Origin: Chloroflexi bacterium TSY
GTDB taxonomy: Bacteria > Chloroflexota > Anaerolineae > Caldilineales > Caldilineaceae
Length of the DNA: 64,000 bases
Assembly: GCA_019217005.1 (NCBI GenBank)
Contig: JAHBNG010000006.1
Location: 62,001 to 126,000 of the forward strand
Direction: 5' to 3'
This document shows positions 8,654-17,865 of this stretch, one piece after another. Position 1 is the stretch's first letter. The number at the start of each line of letters is the position of its first letter. Both the position numbers and the translations under genes were made by a program. The notes below the pieces were generated by a model. That model was not told where the DNA came from, made no database searches, and saw only the letters and a program-made list of their open reading frames with translations.

Positions 8654-8907
8654 TGGTCTTGCTCCGTTTGTCGGCAGATGAATTGCCTTTTGCTGCTATC
8701 GCCTTTGACCCATAGCTTCAAAGCGATGACTAGAGAATTGAGACGATGGCGCATGTCGGCACTGTTTCGGAAAAACTCGGTGTCTTACGGCTTTTCTTTA
8801 GCTTACTTGCGTTTTCTTGACATATGTGTCGGTGCAAACCATCTTGTTCAACATATGGCCGGTGACGTTCCGATGTTTTTTATAGCATATAATTTTCAGA
8901 TAGTTAC

Positions 8908-8924
8908 TTACCAGTCTTGGTATT
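8908..8924 (-). pseudogene. Last codons of effector A, beyond IS-A
   Basis: Encodes the final residues KYQDW and the TAA stop of effector A. It is separated from the rest of that gene by the IS at 8925-10444; part of it is the target duplication AGTCTTGGTATT, whose second copy is at 10445-10456. Confidence 0.7.
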
Positions 8925-10444
8925 CAACCACTGTCAGGGTAAAAAGGGTAAACAGAACCAAGGAAAGCGAAATCGTCGCAATCCAGAGAGCAAAAGCCTG
9001 ATGTGAACAGAGCAAGTGGCAGAAGCCCAGTGTCAGGGTTAGGTTCCAAGGCACTGCACGAGAAATCCTGAGAGAACAGCAAAGAATGCCCTTATGCAAG
9101 GCATCGACAACTCGGCACGTCCAAGTGCGCGTCCGTCAACTGAGAGCCATCGAGCAAAGCCGAGCCATCAGGTTGGATTCTGAGCCGATAGGGATGAGTC
9201 GAAGTCAAAGCAGGGACCCAGGGACTTATGCAGCCAAAGGGTATGGAGTGAATGACGCAGAGCCATAGCGGTCAGGGTTGAGAATGGACTGGAAGTCAGT
9301 GAATGACAGTAAAGCCAACAGGAATGGTCCAGCCCATGGAGCGGCAACGTGTCACATGGTCTCGTCCTCGTCGAAAAAGGCTATAGTCGGTATAGTGAGA
9401 GCGGTCAAGGCGGGAGTCATAGCCGTTGTGAGTAAGCCAATCGCCGATGTGAATCATCCAGAGCGTAGTGACAGCCATGCCCAAGATGAGGACTTCGAGC
9501 CGTTTGACATCCTCGAGTTGGGAGGCTTCTAAGTCGAACCCATAGCTTTTCCAGTCACGGAAAGTGGGTTCAATCCAGAAACGTTTCCGACCGCGTCGCC
9601 ATGCATTTGCATCGGCGGGCAGATCGACAGCCCAAAAACGAGCATAGTCTTGGTTCGGAGACCAGTCAGCGATTAGATTGACCTGACCAAACTTGGCCTT
9701 GGTGATATAGACTTCTTGCCAGTAGCGGCGTTCGCCTTGCTGGACCAATGTCCGCAACTGACTCTCTGTGCCATCGGCCAGGGTGACATAGGTATCCCTC
9801 TTCAGTCCAGTCTGCCAATGCCATTGACAGCCTTTCAGGTACCTTTGGAGGTCAGTCGCACGAAACTCGCAGTCACCATAGTAGTGAATCCGGCAATCTG
9901 CTGGCAAATGCGGTCGCACCTGGCTCAGTAACTTGATTTGGACGGCGGCACTGGTTCCACCAAAGGAGAGTACTCGCCAACTCAACGGTAACAGCCGTTT
10001 GCCATAGGCCACACCCAGCACTAGGATACTGAGACGCTGCCCAATATCGGTTCGATCCATCACCAAGGCCACTTCTCTGCCTTGCCACTTCGCAAACAGG
10101 TGACGCACCAGACGACCATATCAGTGGGGCCAGCTTAATTCGCCCCGTTTGAGAAATCGACGCAGCCTTTGTATCAGATTCTCCCGGCGAGCACACACTG
10201 GGATACCCAACGCCAGATTGTTTAGGTGACAGTTCGGGCTTACCGCTAGGCTATGACTCAACATGGCCAGGTTCTTACACTGCGGCTGGCTTACTTTCAG
10301 ACCGACATCCTTCAGATGTTGCTCTAGGTTCTGTTGTAAATGTACACTTTTCATGAGACGTTCCTTTCTGAGATTTACTTCATTTCCCTGAATCTCTTAT
10401 TTGAACGTCTCACCTTACTTATTCAAAAACTGACAGTGGTTGAA
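8925..10444. mobile_element. IS4-like insertion sequence (IS-A), 1.52 kb
   Basis: Ends are the inverted repeat CAACCACTGTCAG (left) and CTGACAGTGGTTG (right). The 12-bp sequence AGTCTTGGTATT flanks both sides (8913-8924, 10445-10456); the exact duplication is 10-12 bp because the end bases are ambiguous. That length is normal for the IS4 family. It carries one transposase gene interrupted by an in-frame stop. About 370 bp of non-coding sequence lies between the left end and the transposase. It inserted in the last codons of effector A. Confidence 0.88.
9296..10354 (-). pseudogene. IS4-family DDE transposase with internal stop
   Basis: The N-terminal 77 residues (from ATG at 10354) end at a TGA (near 10121), after which the same frame continues through YGRLVRHLFAKWQGRE to the end at 9296. 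About 350 codons in all. The catalytic acids are visible: MDRTDIGQ, HYYGDCEFRATDL and WIEPTFRDWKSYGF. The single stop means this copy cannot move itself unless the codon is read through. Confidence 0.82.
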
Positions 10445-10456
10445 AGTCTTGGTATT

Positions 10457-10552
10457 TAAGTAGCCCAGCCGTTCCTGCTTCTTCTTTTTCTTCAATTATC
10501 GATTCGTATTTCTGTATATAGTAGTCTGTGAAATTTACCCAATTAGCATATT
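10457..10552 (-). pseudogene. Effector A fragment between two insertion sequences
   Basis: This 96-bp island reads on the minus strand as ANWVNFTDYYIQKYESI, then IEEKEEAGTAGLL, flowing into the duplicated KYQD. It joins in frame to the 3' end of the gene at 12052-13494 once IS-B and one AATAT duplication are removed (giving TIQKY-ANWVN). So it is coding sequence of effector A stranded between IS-A and IS-B. Confidence 0.8.
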
Positions 10553-12051
10553 CTTTACTTTCTGGTAAAGGCTTGAGTGACAAAGGGCAAACCGAAAGGG
10601 GCGGAAAAAAGAATCCACCCTGAAAAAACGGGATAAAATGTAAAAATAGTGCTCGGCTAGTTTAAGCAGCGGCATTGAGGCGGCGATGAGCGAGAACGCC
10701 TTTAGGGAAATGGTGTGAAACCGAGGCCTTTTTCCGAAAGTCAGGGTCGAGTTGGTCAGGAGTTGGAAAAAGAGCACTCGAGAGAACACGGCGCAGCCTG
10801 CCGGGAGTGGATTGAGGCTCGATCCCAGTAGCCAGTCGGTATGGGAGGAAGAGAAGCGGCTAAATGGGAAAGAAGATTGCCAGCAAGCAGCCCCAGTTCA
10901 GGTAAGCGGAAACAAGCCTCATCGGCATGAACAAATTGACGATGTAAGCCAATCATCTGCTTGGAAGCCAAGGGGGGAGGTTCAACAGGCCAGCGTTCCA
11001 GGTAGACAAGATAAATGGTTTCAGGCTGCAAAGTCATAACGGTCGCCAAAACCAAAGGTGTGTTGTAGGCCGGATCCTGAATGACGTAAATCGAGTAGGT
11101 ACGGTTGGCTGTATCCACCTTGGTTGTTCTGGGGACGAGATTGTGCCATGCTTGATAGCAAATCAGGCGACCACTATAGAGAAAGCGACCAGACGAGTCC
11201 GGAGTTGTAGCCTCGAGTCGCTTTCCCTTATAGCTGCGAGAGAGCGGTCGCACAATATCACCATATTCAGGTGGTCTGCCTTTTTCCTTTGCGTTTGGGT
11301 AACTCATTGCGGCGCACTGTGCAGTTAATCGCTTCCCGCAGGACAAATCGGTCTATGCCGCTTTCTAGCATTTCTCTGATTGTAAACCCGGCATCGACCA
11401 CCGCCACTTCGTCTGACTCCAGTGATTTCTTCGTCTCTTTCAGCAGCTTTTTCCGAAACTCACTTTCCTTTGTTCCAACCGTGCATCTCATGATTGCCTT
11501 GAGCAGTGGCACTCGCTTCCCGCCTATCTCCCCCCGAGCTTATCATCACTCCAAAGATGAGCGCGGGCAATGCCCGACGAGCCGTTGAGTTATAGAGTCG
11601 GTTCACTTTCCCTTGCAGCTTCGGTCGCCAGAACCCTGTGATATCTATGCTTTTCACTCGGTACCCTTCTAACTTTTTTGCCTCCCATTCCCCTTTCCAC
11701 TTCTTCTTGCCACGACCCCAGCAGACTTGTGATATCCCATGATCCATATCGAAAGCTCCACCAGCTTCGCCGGAGCTCCTCATCTTCAAACCCGCTTTCT
11801 TTCAATGCGCTATGGATTGCTCCTCGACTTTTCAGAAACGACCCATTCAGCATTGCCCACATCAGACGCATTACATTTACGTTTGTTCCCATCGGCGTTA
11901 CTTGCAATACATTCATCAGTACTGCTATAGTTATTTCTGGCGCGGTTAGCATTCCTTCCTCCTTTTTGGGTTCTCTACCTTTAGGATGAACTGCTAACCG
12001 CTTTTTGTCACATTTCTCACCTCATCTCTTTTCTTTTACCAGAAAGTAAAG
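10553..12051. mobile_element. Insertion sequence IS-B, copy 1 (1499 bp)
   Basis: Bounded by the inverted repeat CTTTACTTTCTGGTAAA / TTTACCAGAAAGTAAAG (17 bp) with a 5-bp AT-rich target duplication ATATT at 10548-10552 and 12052-12056. A second copy is at 53026-54526 with its own duplication TATAA. The transposase is in several frames. It interrupts effector A after the TIQKY codons. I do not recognise the IS family with confidence. Confidence 0.9.
10756..11952 (-). pseudogene. IS-B transposase, copy 1, multiply frameshifted
   Basis: Starts MLTAPEITIAVLMNVLQVTP at 11952 and runs through four overlapping frames. Candidate catalytic acids are in SIDITGFWRPK, VAVVDAGFT and a late HADEACF. Compared with copy 2, this copy has an extra G in GGAAAGGGGAATG and in TCGGGGGGAG, but keeps GCGCTC where copy 2 lost two bases. 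Both copies share one frame change at the A-run before GGCAGACCACC. A functional ancestor can be rebuilt by combining the two. Confidence 0.8.
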
Positions 12052-13494
12052 ATATTTTTGGATTGTAAAAATATCATCCCCATATATGGCGAGTAATTGT
12101 GCCTGTCTTAATTGGTCATCATACAGGCGCTCTAAAGCCTCATTTTTTGAAGGGCTATCTACAGAGCTTACTAAATCCATGACTGCAGCAGCGGCCCCGG
12201 TCGCACTTGAGGTAGCACCGATTACAGGGGTAAAGCTTTGGGCTGCGGCGACCCCGGTGACACTGACCCCAATTGCTGCCGATTGGGATTTGGAGTATCC
12301 TTTGCCATGAGCTTCTATTGCCTCACCCGACCCCGTAATAGGGGCTCCAGCCGCTCCAATAATTGGCACATTACCCAAAATGTTTCCAAGCAGCTTTATG
12401 GATTGGCCTGCTTTCTGTTCTATTTTTCTACGCGTGGATACAGGAAGCCCCTCCCTGGGATTCCGCCCTACCGCATGTGTGACAGCTCTATCCGAACCAC
12501 CGGCCTGTACTGAACTTGCAAAGTCCACTGCGCTTCTAATCCGATTCATTGTGGAGGATGCTTCATCAGGAGTCTGAATACCGGAAGTTTCACGAGTTGA
12601 TAATATAGCCGACTCCATCTCATCTATTTGGGCATCCGTATCAGAAGAGGCAGTCAATGGACCGTAGTCTCTGCGCCTATTTCTAAAAAGCTTGGAAAAA
12701 AGCTTTTTAAATGGGCCAACAAGCTGAATAGGGTCTCCTGTTGATCTACCAGCCGTTGAAGGATGTTCGAGGTTAGAAGAATAAACAGATTTTACTTCTA
12801 CAGCCTTCTTCCCCATCACATCTGCTTCATTCTCCAACTCCACGTCATCATTGATATTCACCCCTCCTTTCATCTGCACCGTCGGTTTGACCCGCCCCTG
12901 CATCTGCTGCACCACATGCCACGCCTCATGCGGCAGATGCCTTTCCTGCCCCGGCCCCACGTGGATCTTCGTTCCCTGGGTATAGGCCAACGCGTGCAGC
13001 TGAGCCGGCTTGGGGGAATTGTAACGGACACGCACATCATCCATTGATAGGCCAGAGAGCGTTTCGATCCCGGTCTTCAACCGATTGGGCAGGCCGGTGT
13101 TGTTTTTGTGGTCACCTATAGAGGGCTGCATCGGCTGTTCCGCCAAACTAGGTGCATCTGTTGGGTTGGCCGTTCGTTGTGCCACCCGATCCGCCGCCCA
13201 TTCGTCCGCGTCGTTCACTGGTTCTGGGCACAGCTTGCGCTGGACGACGCTTTGGGGTTGGGGAGTACCACTAGCTGGGGCCTGTGCGGCTACGTGCTGG
13301 ATGTAAAAGTTGCCACACTGACGCTGCATCTGGCACAGTGATGGCCCTGTCAGCGAGTTCCGACCGACCGTGGTCCGGTTGAGTTGCGGCGCGGTGATTG
13401 CTGCCGGTTTCGGTGCGGGGGTCTTATAGAGGTTCGGTGCTTGCTGCCCACTTTTTGTGACTGGGCTGATGAGTTGTTTGCTTTTGCTTGGCAT
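12022..13494 (-). CDS. DUF4157 eCIS effector A (C terminus lost to IS-B)
   Basis: eCIS cargo protein. Start chosen at the ATG at 13494 because effector B starts with the same MPSKSKQLI. Residues 40-70 hold the QMQRQCGNFYIQHV segment common to DUF4157 proteins; the DUF4157 domain (about 95-210) has HEAWH at 189-193. The rest contains a basic patch (FSKLFRNRRRD) and an alanine/glycine-rich hydrophobic region (LGNILGNVPIIGAAGAPI; VTGVAAAQSFTPVIGATS) that resembles membrane-inserting or pore-forming toxins; that is inference. The last residues, LYFLVKEKR, are IS-B sequence. The uninterrupted protein would have had about 519 residues, with its end at 10457-10552 and 8908-8924. Confidence 0.82.
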   Translation of the reverse strand: MPSKSKQLISPVTKSGQQAPNLYKTPAPKPAAITAPQLNRTTVGRNSLTGPSLCQMQRQCGNFYIQHVAAQAPASGTPQPQSVVQRKLCPEPVNDADEWAADRVAQRTANPTDAPSLAEQPMQPSIGDHKNNTGLPNRLKTGIETLSGLSMDDVRVRYNSPKPAQLHALAYTQGTKIHVGPGQERHLPHEAWHVVQQMQGRVKPTVQMKGGVNINDDVELENEADVMGKKAVEVKSVYSSNLEHPSTAGRSTGDPIQLVGPFKKLFSKLFRNRRRDYGPLTASSDTDAQIDEMESAILSTRETSGIQTPDEASSTMNRIRSAVDFASSVQAGGSDRAVTHAVGRNPREGLPVSTRRKIEQKAGQSIKLLGNILGNVPIIGAAGAPITGSGEAIEAHGKGYSKSQSAAIGVSVTGVAAAQSFTPVIGATSSATGAAAAVMDLVSSVDSPSKNEALERLYDDQLRQAQLLAIYGDDIFTIQKYLYFLVKEKR

Positions 13495-13583
13495 TGGTTT
13501 CACTCTGTTTATAGGAAGACGGATAGCGCAGCCGCGGACCCCTCGATCGAGAATGACATCGATGAATTATTTAATTGTCATTC

Positions 13584-15524
13584 CTAAATCGACGGCGTTA
13601 GCTTCTTATACCAAATGTCATACACGCTCTCGAATACTAGCTTGGTCCCAACGACCCAAATATCACCCTCGCTATCTTCTACGGCAACTACTTGTGCTGC
13701 CTCGCCGGCGTCAGATGTTGTTGTTACCTGTACTGCCTGCGTCCAACCACTCGGCGTAAATCGCTTGTAGAAAATATTGCTATTTGCCCGGTAAAACAGC
13801 CAGAGATCCATTCGGCTATCTTCCATAGCGAATAGACTGTACTGCGTGGCAGTATCATCCGTCAGTTGGGTGTACACCTCACCAACCCCATGAGGTAGTG
13901 GTACAAGGTTGTAACATCTGTACCAAATGTCGTTATTGCCACTTCTGTCTGATGTCCAAAACACCCAAACATTCCCATTGCTATCTGCAACGGGAATTGG
14001 GTACCCATCATCGCTTGTCACGTAATCCAATTCTTGCCATCCGCCACTGTCAAGATCGTAGCGACTATACAAAATATAACGAGTGGTCGTATTGTCATTT
14101 TCCGTCCTACTTGCCCAAAAGACCCAAACACCCCCATCGCCGTCTACGATGGCAATGTGCTTAGTATCATCATACAGATGAGTATCTTCAGTCCGCGGCT
14201 TCGGGTTCAGTAGCTGTGGGTCCTGCCATCCTCCACCGTCAAGATCGTAGCGCCTATACCAAATTTTATTGGTGTTAGATCCATTACGACTCTCGAACCT
14301 GCGCCAAAAGACCCAGACATCCCCATTTCCATCTTCAACAGCGAGCGGCTCATTATCAGGATCAAAACCTTCAGTCAGATGCTCCTCGTGCCGCCATTGG
14401 CCATCGTCACGAACGTAGCGTCTATACCAAATATTATTAATGCTAGATCCACCACGACTGTCGCTCCTTGTCCAAAAGACCCAAATGTCCCCATTGCTGT
14501 CTTCGATAGCAGCGGGGCCAAAGTCATTATCAGAACCATCGCTTACTGTTTGATCTATTTGCCAGGTGTCACTGGCCCTATCGTAGCGCTTATACCAAAT
14601 ATCGTTCTTGTTGTCTCTTCTTGAATCCCAAAAGACCCAGATATCCCCATTGCTGTCTGCCAGCACAGTTGGGTTTCTGTTAGTATCTGCCTCTTCGGTG
14701 GTAAGCGGCAGTTCGGGAGTGGTGGGCAAGCCGCCCCGCAAGAGCGCGTTGATGGCCTCTCTTAAGCTCATTTTCAAATCTGGTTGGCTGTCGTGATTCA
14801 ACGTATAGTCTGCCCCGAAGGCATCGGCAGCAACTTGCTGTAAATCATGGTTGGATATAGTTGCTAGCTCCAAGCGCAGATCAATAATCTGTTCGGGCAG
14901 AATGGGATCTTCGCCTGCGGTGCGGGTTAAAGAGGCGAGGGGATAAAAGACGTGACCTTCAGTCGGAGGGTTCGGCGGCGCTATCGCATCTTCGGTCACG
15001 CGGACCACCCACTCTCGCTTCAGACGGACACTGGTTTCGATACCAATGGCCGGGTTGATGAGATGGTCAGGATCTTCAGCCCCATCAACCTCTCTTTCCC
15101 ATACATCCAGATAAACCGTGTCAGTGCGGTCGGCTTCTGGTGTAGTTAGAGGTAACACGGGCTGAACACCCCACCCTGTAGCCAAGACGTCATTATTATA
15201 TAAGGGTTGCTCACTGTATTGTAGATCGTCCTCTATGATCACATCCCAACCCTCCACTAGGCAGCGTCCAGCCCCGTCGGTGGTACCATCGCCTCCGGTG
15301 ATGATGAAATCGTTACCAACGCTTATGGCGGGCACGATGGCGAATCCATTGTTGCCTTCGGGAACACCATTCCCCACAAACCACTTGAGAAAGGCCTGGA
15401 GTTCGTATTTTCTGATGTCGAAGGCCTCATTCCAGTCGGCGTCCACAATGGGTACACCCTGCTGCAGACGGACGCTAACATAGTGTTTTAATTTATCAAA
15501 CGTGTCTCTCGAAAAGTTGCCCAT
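13584..15524 (-). CDS. eCIS tail fibre-like protein: DUF6519 plus seven-blade propeller
   Basis: A 646-residue surface protein. The N-terminal ~230 residues (MGNFSRDTFDKLKHYVSVRL and following) match DUF6519, found in phage-like and eCIS loci, and probably attach it to the baseplate. Residues ~290-646 are seven repeats of the form GDIWVFWDSR...NDIWYKRYD, which look like sialidase-type beta-propeller blades. Such propellers bind glycans or proteins, so target recognition is the likely job. It follows tail protein I after 92 bp with no gene and precedes effector A. I infer the receptor-binding role from position and fold; no enzyme active site is evident. Confidence 0.78.
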   Translation of the reverse strand: MGNFSRDTFDKLKHYVSVRLQQGVPIVDADWNEAFDIRKYELQAFLKWFVGNGVPEGNNGFAIVPAISVGNDFIITGGDGTTDGAGRCLVEGWDVIIEDDLQYSEQPLYNNDVLATGWGVQPVLPLTTPEADRTDTVYLDVWEREVDGAEDPDHLINPAIGIETSVRLKREWVVRVTEDAIAPPNPPTEGHVFYPLASLTRTAGEDPILPEQIIDLRLELATISNHDLQQVAADAFGADYTLNHDSQPDLKMSLREAINALLRGGLPTTPELPLTTEEADTNRNPTVLADSNGDIWVFWDSRRDNKNDIWYKRYDRASDTWQIDQTVSDGSDNDFGPAAIEDSNGDIWVFWTRSDSRGGSSINNIWYRRYVRDDGQWRHEEHLTEGFDPDNEPLAVEDGNGDVWVFWRRFESRNGSNTNKIWYRRYDLDGGGWQDPQLLNPKPRTEDTHLYDDTKHIAIVDGDGGVWVFWASRTENDNTTTRYILYSRYDLDSGGWQELDYVTSDDGYPIPVADSNGNVWVFWTSDRSGNNDIWYRCYNLVPLPHGVGEVYTQLTDDTATQYSLFAMEDSRMDLWLFYRANSNIFYKRFTPSGWTQAVQVTTTSDAGEAAQVVAVEDSEGDIWVVGTKLVFESVYDIWYKKLTPSI

Positions 15525-15616
15525 AATTTCTTCGCTTTATTTTAATCAAAAATCGATTCGCCGATCAGTCGCTGTGGATCTGCGGCGGGGAAATCATAGG
15601 TGTAGATTCGTTCTCG

Positions 15617-17863
15617 CTATGCGGCTGGCTCAATGATGAAGACAACCCGTATCTGAATCGGCAAAAATTGCTGCAATACCTTCTCTATCAGATTGCGATT
15701 GCGCCTGATGATCTGCTGGTCTTCAGTTTCCGCATTTAAATACATCCCCACCGTATCGCGGGCATACCAATCCAGGTCAGTGCGCACCCCATCCTGCCCC
15801 ACATCGTAGGTGTAGGCTTGGCAGTCTTCATACTGGCTACGTAGGGCAATCTTGGCGACATTGCGGGTGTCAACGGTTGTCGCACCGGCGTAGCGAAAAT
15901 CCATGGTTTGGGTCGCACCATAGACAGCGCTGGCATAGGTTACGCTTTCGTTAGAACGGTAGAGGAGCCAGGTGCTGGTCCCAATTGAGACAGGGAAAGG
16001 GGCACGTTGGGAATATGGGTTTGCTGTGATCTGTTCGGCATCGTTCCAGGTATTGTGCTCGATGTCGCGCAGGGTGCTGTGCCAGATGGACCAACTTCCA
16101 TCCTGATTGGAACTCCAAAAGAGCTCGAGATCCCCGTCCGCATTGACAAAAGCGGCTGGTTCTCGGTCGTCATAATGTGGTGACTCTTTTTGCAGCATAT
16201 GGATACGGCCCCAGTCAGGCGTCAGATCGCTTGCGTCAATGTTGGTGGCCACCCGGTAAGCAATTTGCCATCGGGTTTGGTTGGGCTCGCCAGTCGAGAC
16301 TTTATGCGCCCAGAAGACCCACAGCCTGGGTGTTGCATCCGGGGTTGCGTTTGCGGGCTGGAAGAGAACAAAGAGATCGCTTTCCACCCTGGGGGCTTGG
16401 TCATTGTCTACAAATCCCCACTCATCGCCAGTGCGCCGCGCGTACTTTAATCCCCACTCATCGCCACTTTTTTCCAGCCAAAAAAGCCACAAGCTCCTGC
16501 TATGATCAACTGCGGCGGCCGGGGTTCTGCGCGCGGTGTCCTCATCCCCGAATGTTTCAATGGCTGACCACTCGCTGCCGCGGTAAGTGCGGTAGTTGAT
16601 CTGCCAGGTGCGCCCGGTCGGGTCATATGAGTCCCAAAAGACCCATAGGATATCGCCCTGCATGACCGCGGTGGGATGTTTGTCAATCTGCATCCGATTG
16701 GTGAGACGTTGGCTGGGCGCCCATCTGTAAACCGTTAACTGGTCCGCGTCTACTCTAATCGTGTAGCTTTCTTGATTTTCCGCATCGGTGAGCAGCCACT
16801 CGTCACCGCTCTTTGCTGCAATCTTTGTCTCAAGAGACAATGAGAATCCGTGCTCTGCAAACGCCTGCTGCAAGGCAATAGAGAGTACGCCACGCGCCAA
16901 ATCCGCCTGTAAGGCAGCATCAAGGGTGAAAGTCAACAGTGATTTATACCAGATATCCCACCGCTCGTTGCGGCGCGTGTGGTAGAAAAGCCACAGCGTG
17001 CCGCCTGCATCAAGCACCGCCGTTGGCCGACCCTCGTAAGCAAAATCGAGCGAGAGGGGTCCCGTGGGCGTTGACCATTGCCCGGAACTTGGGCGGGTAC
17101 GCAGCCAAATATTCAACTGCTCCGGATGATTAGACAGGAAAACGTTGTGAACGAACTCCTTGACCCGGCTCTCCCAGCCCAGGATGCGCTTGACGGTGGC
17201 CTCTGTGGTCGGGATGATGCCGATTCTTTGATAAACTGACGGTGCGCTGCGCAGTTCATTCCGTTGGGCATCAATGTCCAGCCGATAGTTGGTTTGCCAG
17301 CCGATCCATTCAGCCAGTAGGGGCAACAAACGACCATCCACTTGATCGATGTCGTACAGGTTCAGCATGGCCCGGGCCAAACTGTAGAGCTGGTCAAGCT
17401 GGCCGCCGGGTAGATCCAGAAAGCGGCGCAGTTGTCCCCGTGGCTGATCCGCTTCCGACAATCTAGGCGTTTCTGGATCAGGGAGAATCGTATCGTAGCG
17501 ATGATAAATTCCGGGCAAGAGGTCCATCATCCTGCCCGCCATATCATACGGGGCGGTAGCCATTGCGGCCGTCCGGTTGTGGCGATCGAATTGATAGTCT
17601 GACTGCTCGTTGTTAGATTGCTTGGCTGTATAGGGAAACAGGCCATAGTAGTAGACCGTTTCACTTTGAAGGTTCTCATCCACGGCGGACGTCAGCTCCA
17701 CGCCTTCTGTTACCACGACCCCATCGTCTGGCGCAGTCGGATGGGTGCCCTCACGCCGCACCACGCGCACACCAGGATATTGGTCGGGGTCGGGATTCAC
17801 CCAGGACAGATCGATCCGGTTGCCGCTGGGGTGCGGGGTTGCCGTAATCTCTTGCAGGCGCAT
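15617..17863 (-). CDS. Phage tail protein I family baseplate protein with inserted propeller
   Basis: Baseplate wedge protein of the tail protein I type (Afp12-like). Residues 1-85 look like a fibronectin-III-like strand set. The tail protein I core follows (about 105-260, with DLLPGIYHRYDTI, LLPLLAEWIGW and an EATVKRILGW helix). Residues ~275-650 carry several propeller-like repeats (LWLFYHTRRNERWDIWYK; LWVFWDSYD; LWLFWLEKS; LWVFWAHK) like those in the fibre. The end RNLIEKVLQQFLPIQIRVVF resumes the tail domain. At 748 residues it is far longer than usual for the family because of the propeller. It starts 2 bp after the baseplate J gene stop, with GAGGAG inside that gene's end. Confidence 0.82.
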   Translation of the reverse strand: MRLQEITATPHPSGNRIDLSWVNPDPDQYPGVRVVRREGTHPTAPDDGVVVTEGVELTSAVDENLQSETVYYYGLFPYTAKQSNNEQSDYQFDRHNRTAAMATAPYDMAGRMMDLLPGIYHRYDTILPDPETPRLSEADQPRGQLRRFLDLPGGQLDQLYSLARAMLNLYDIDQVDGRLLPLLAEWIGWQTNYRLDIDAQRNELRSAPSVYQRIGIIPTTEATVKRILGWESRVKEFVHNVFLSNHPEQLNIWLRTRPSSGQWSTPTGPLSLDFAYEGRPTAVLDAGGTLWLFYHTRRNERWDIWYKSLLTFTLDAALQADLARGVLSIALQQAFAEHGFSLSLETKIAAKSGDEWLLTDAENQESYTIRVDADQLTVYRWAPSQRLTNRMQIDKHPTAVMQGDILWVFWDSYDPTGRTWQINYRTYRGSEWSAIETFGDEDTARRTPAAAVDHSRSLWLFWLEKSGDEWGLKYARRTGDEWGFVDNDQAPRVESDLFVLFQPANATPDATPRLWVFWAHKVSTGEPNQTRWQIAYRVATNIDASDLTPDWGRIHMLQKESPHYDDREPAAFVNADGDLELFWSSNQDGSWSIWHSTLRDIEHNTWNDAEQITANPYSQRAPFPVSIGTSTWLLYRSNESVTYASAVYGATQTMDFRYAGATTVDTRNVAKIALRSQYEDCQAYTYDVGQDGVRTDLDWYARDTVGMYLNAETEDQQIIRRNRNLIEKVLQQFLPIQIRVVFIIEPAA

Positions 17864-17865
17864 GG

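Noticed and set aside
10121..10196. Programmed frameshifting in the IS-A transposase
   Set aside because: The break is a simple in-frame TGA with the same frame continuing after it, not a shift of frame, so a nonsense mutation explains it.
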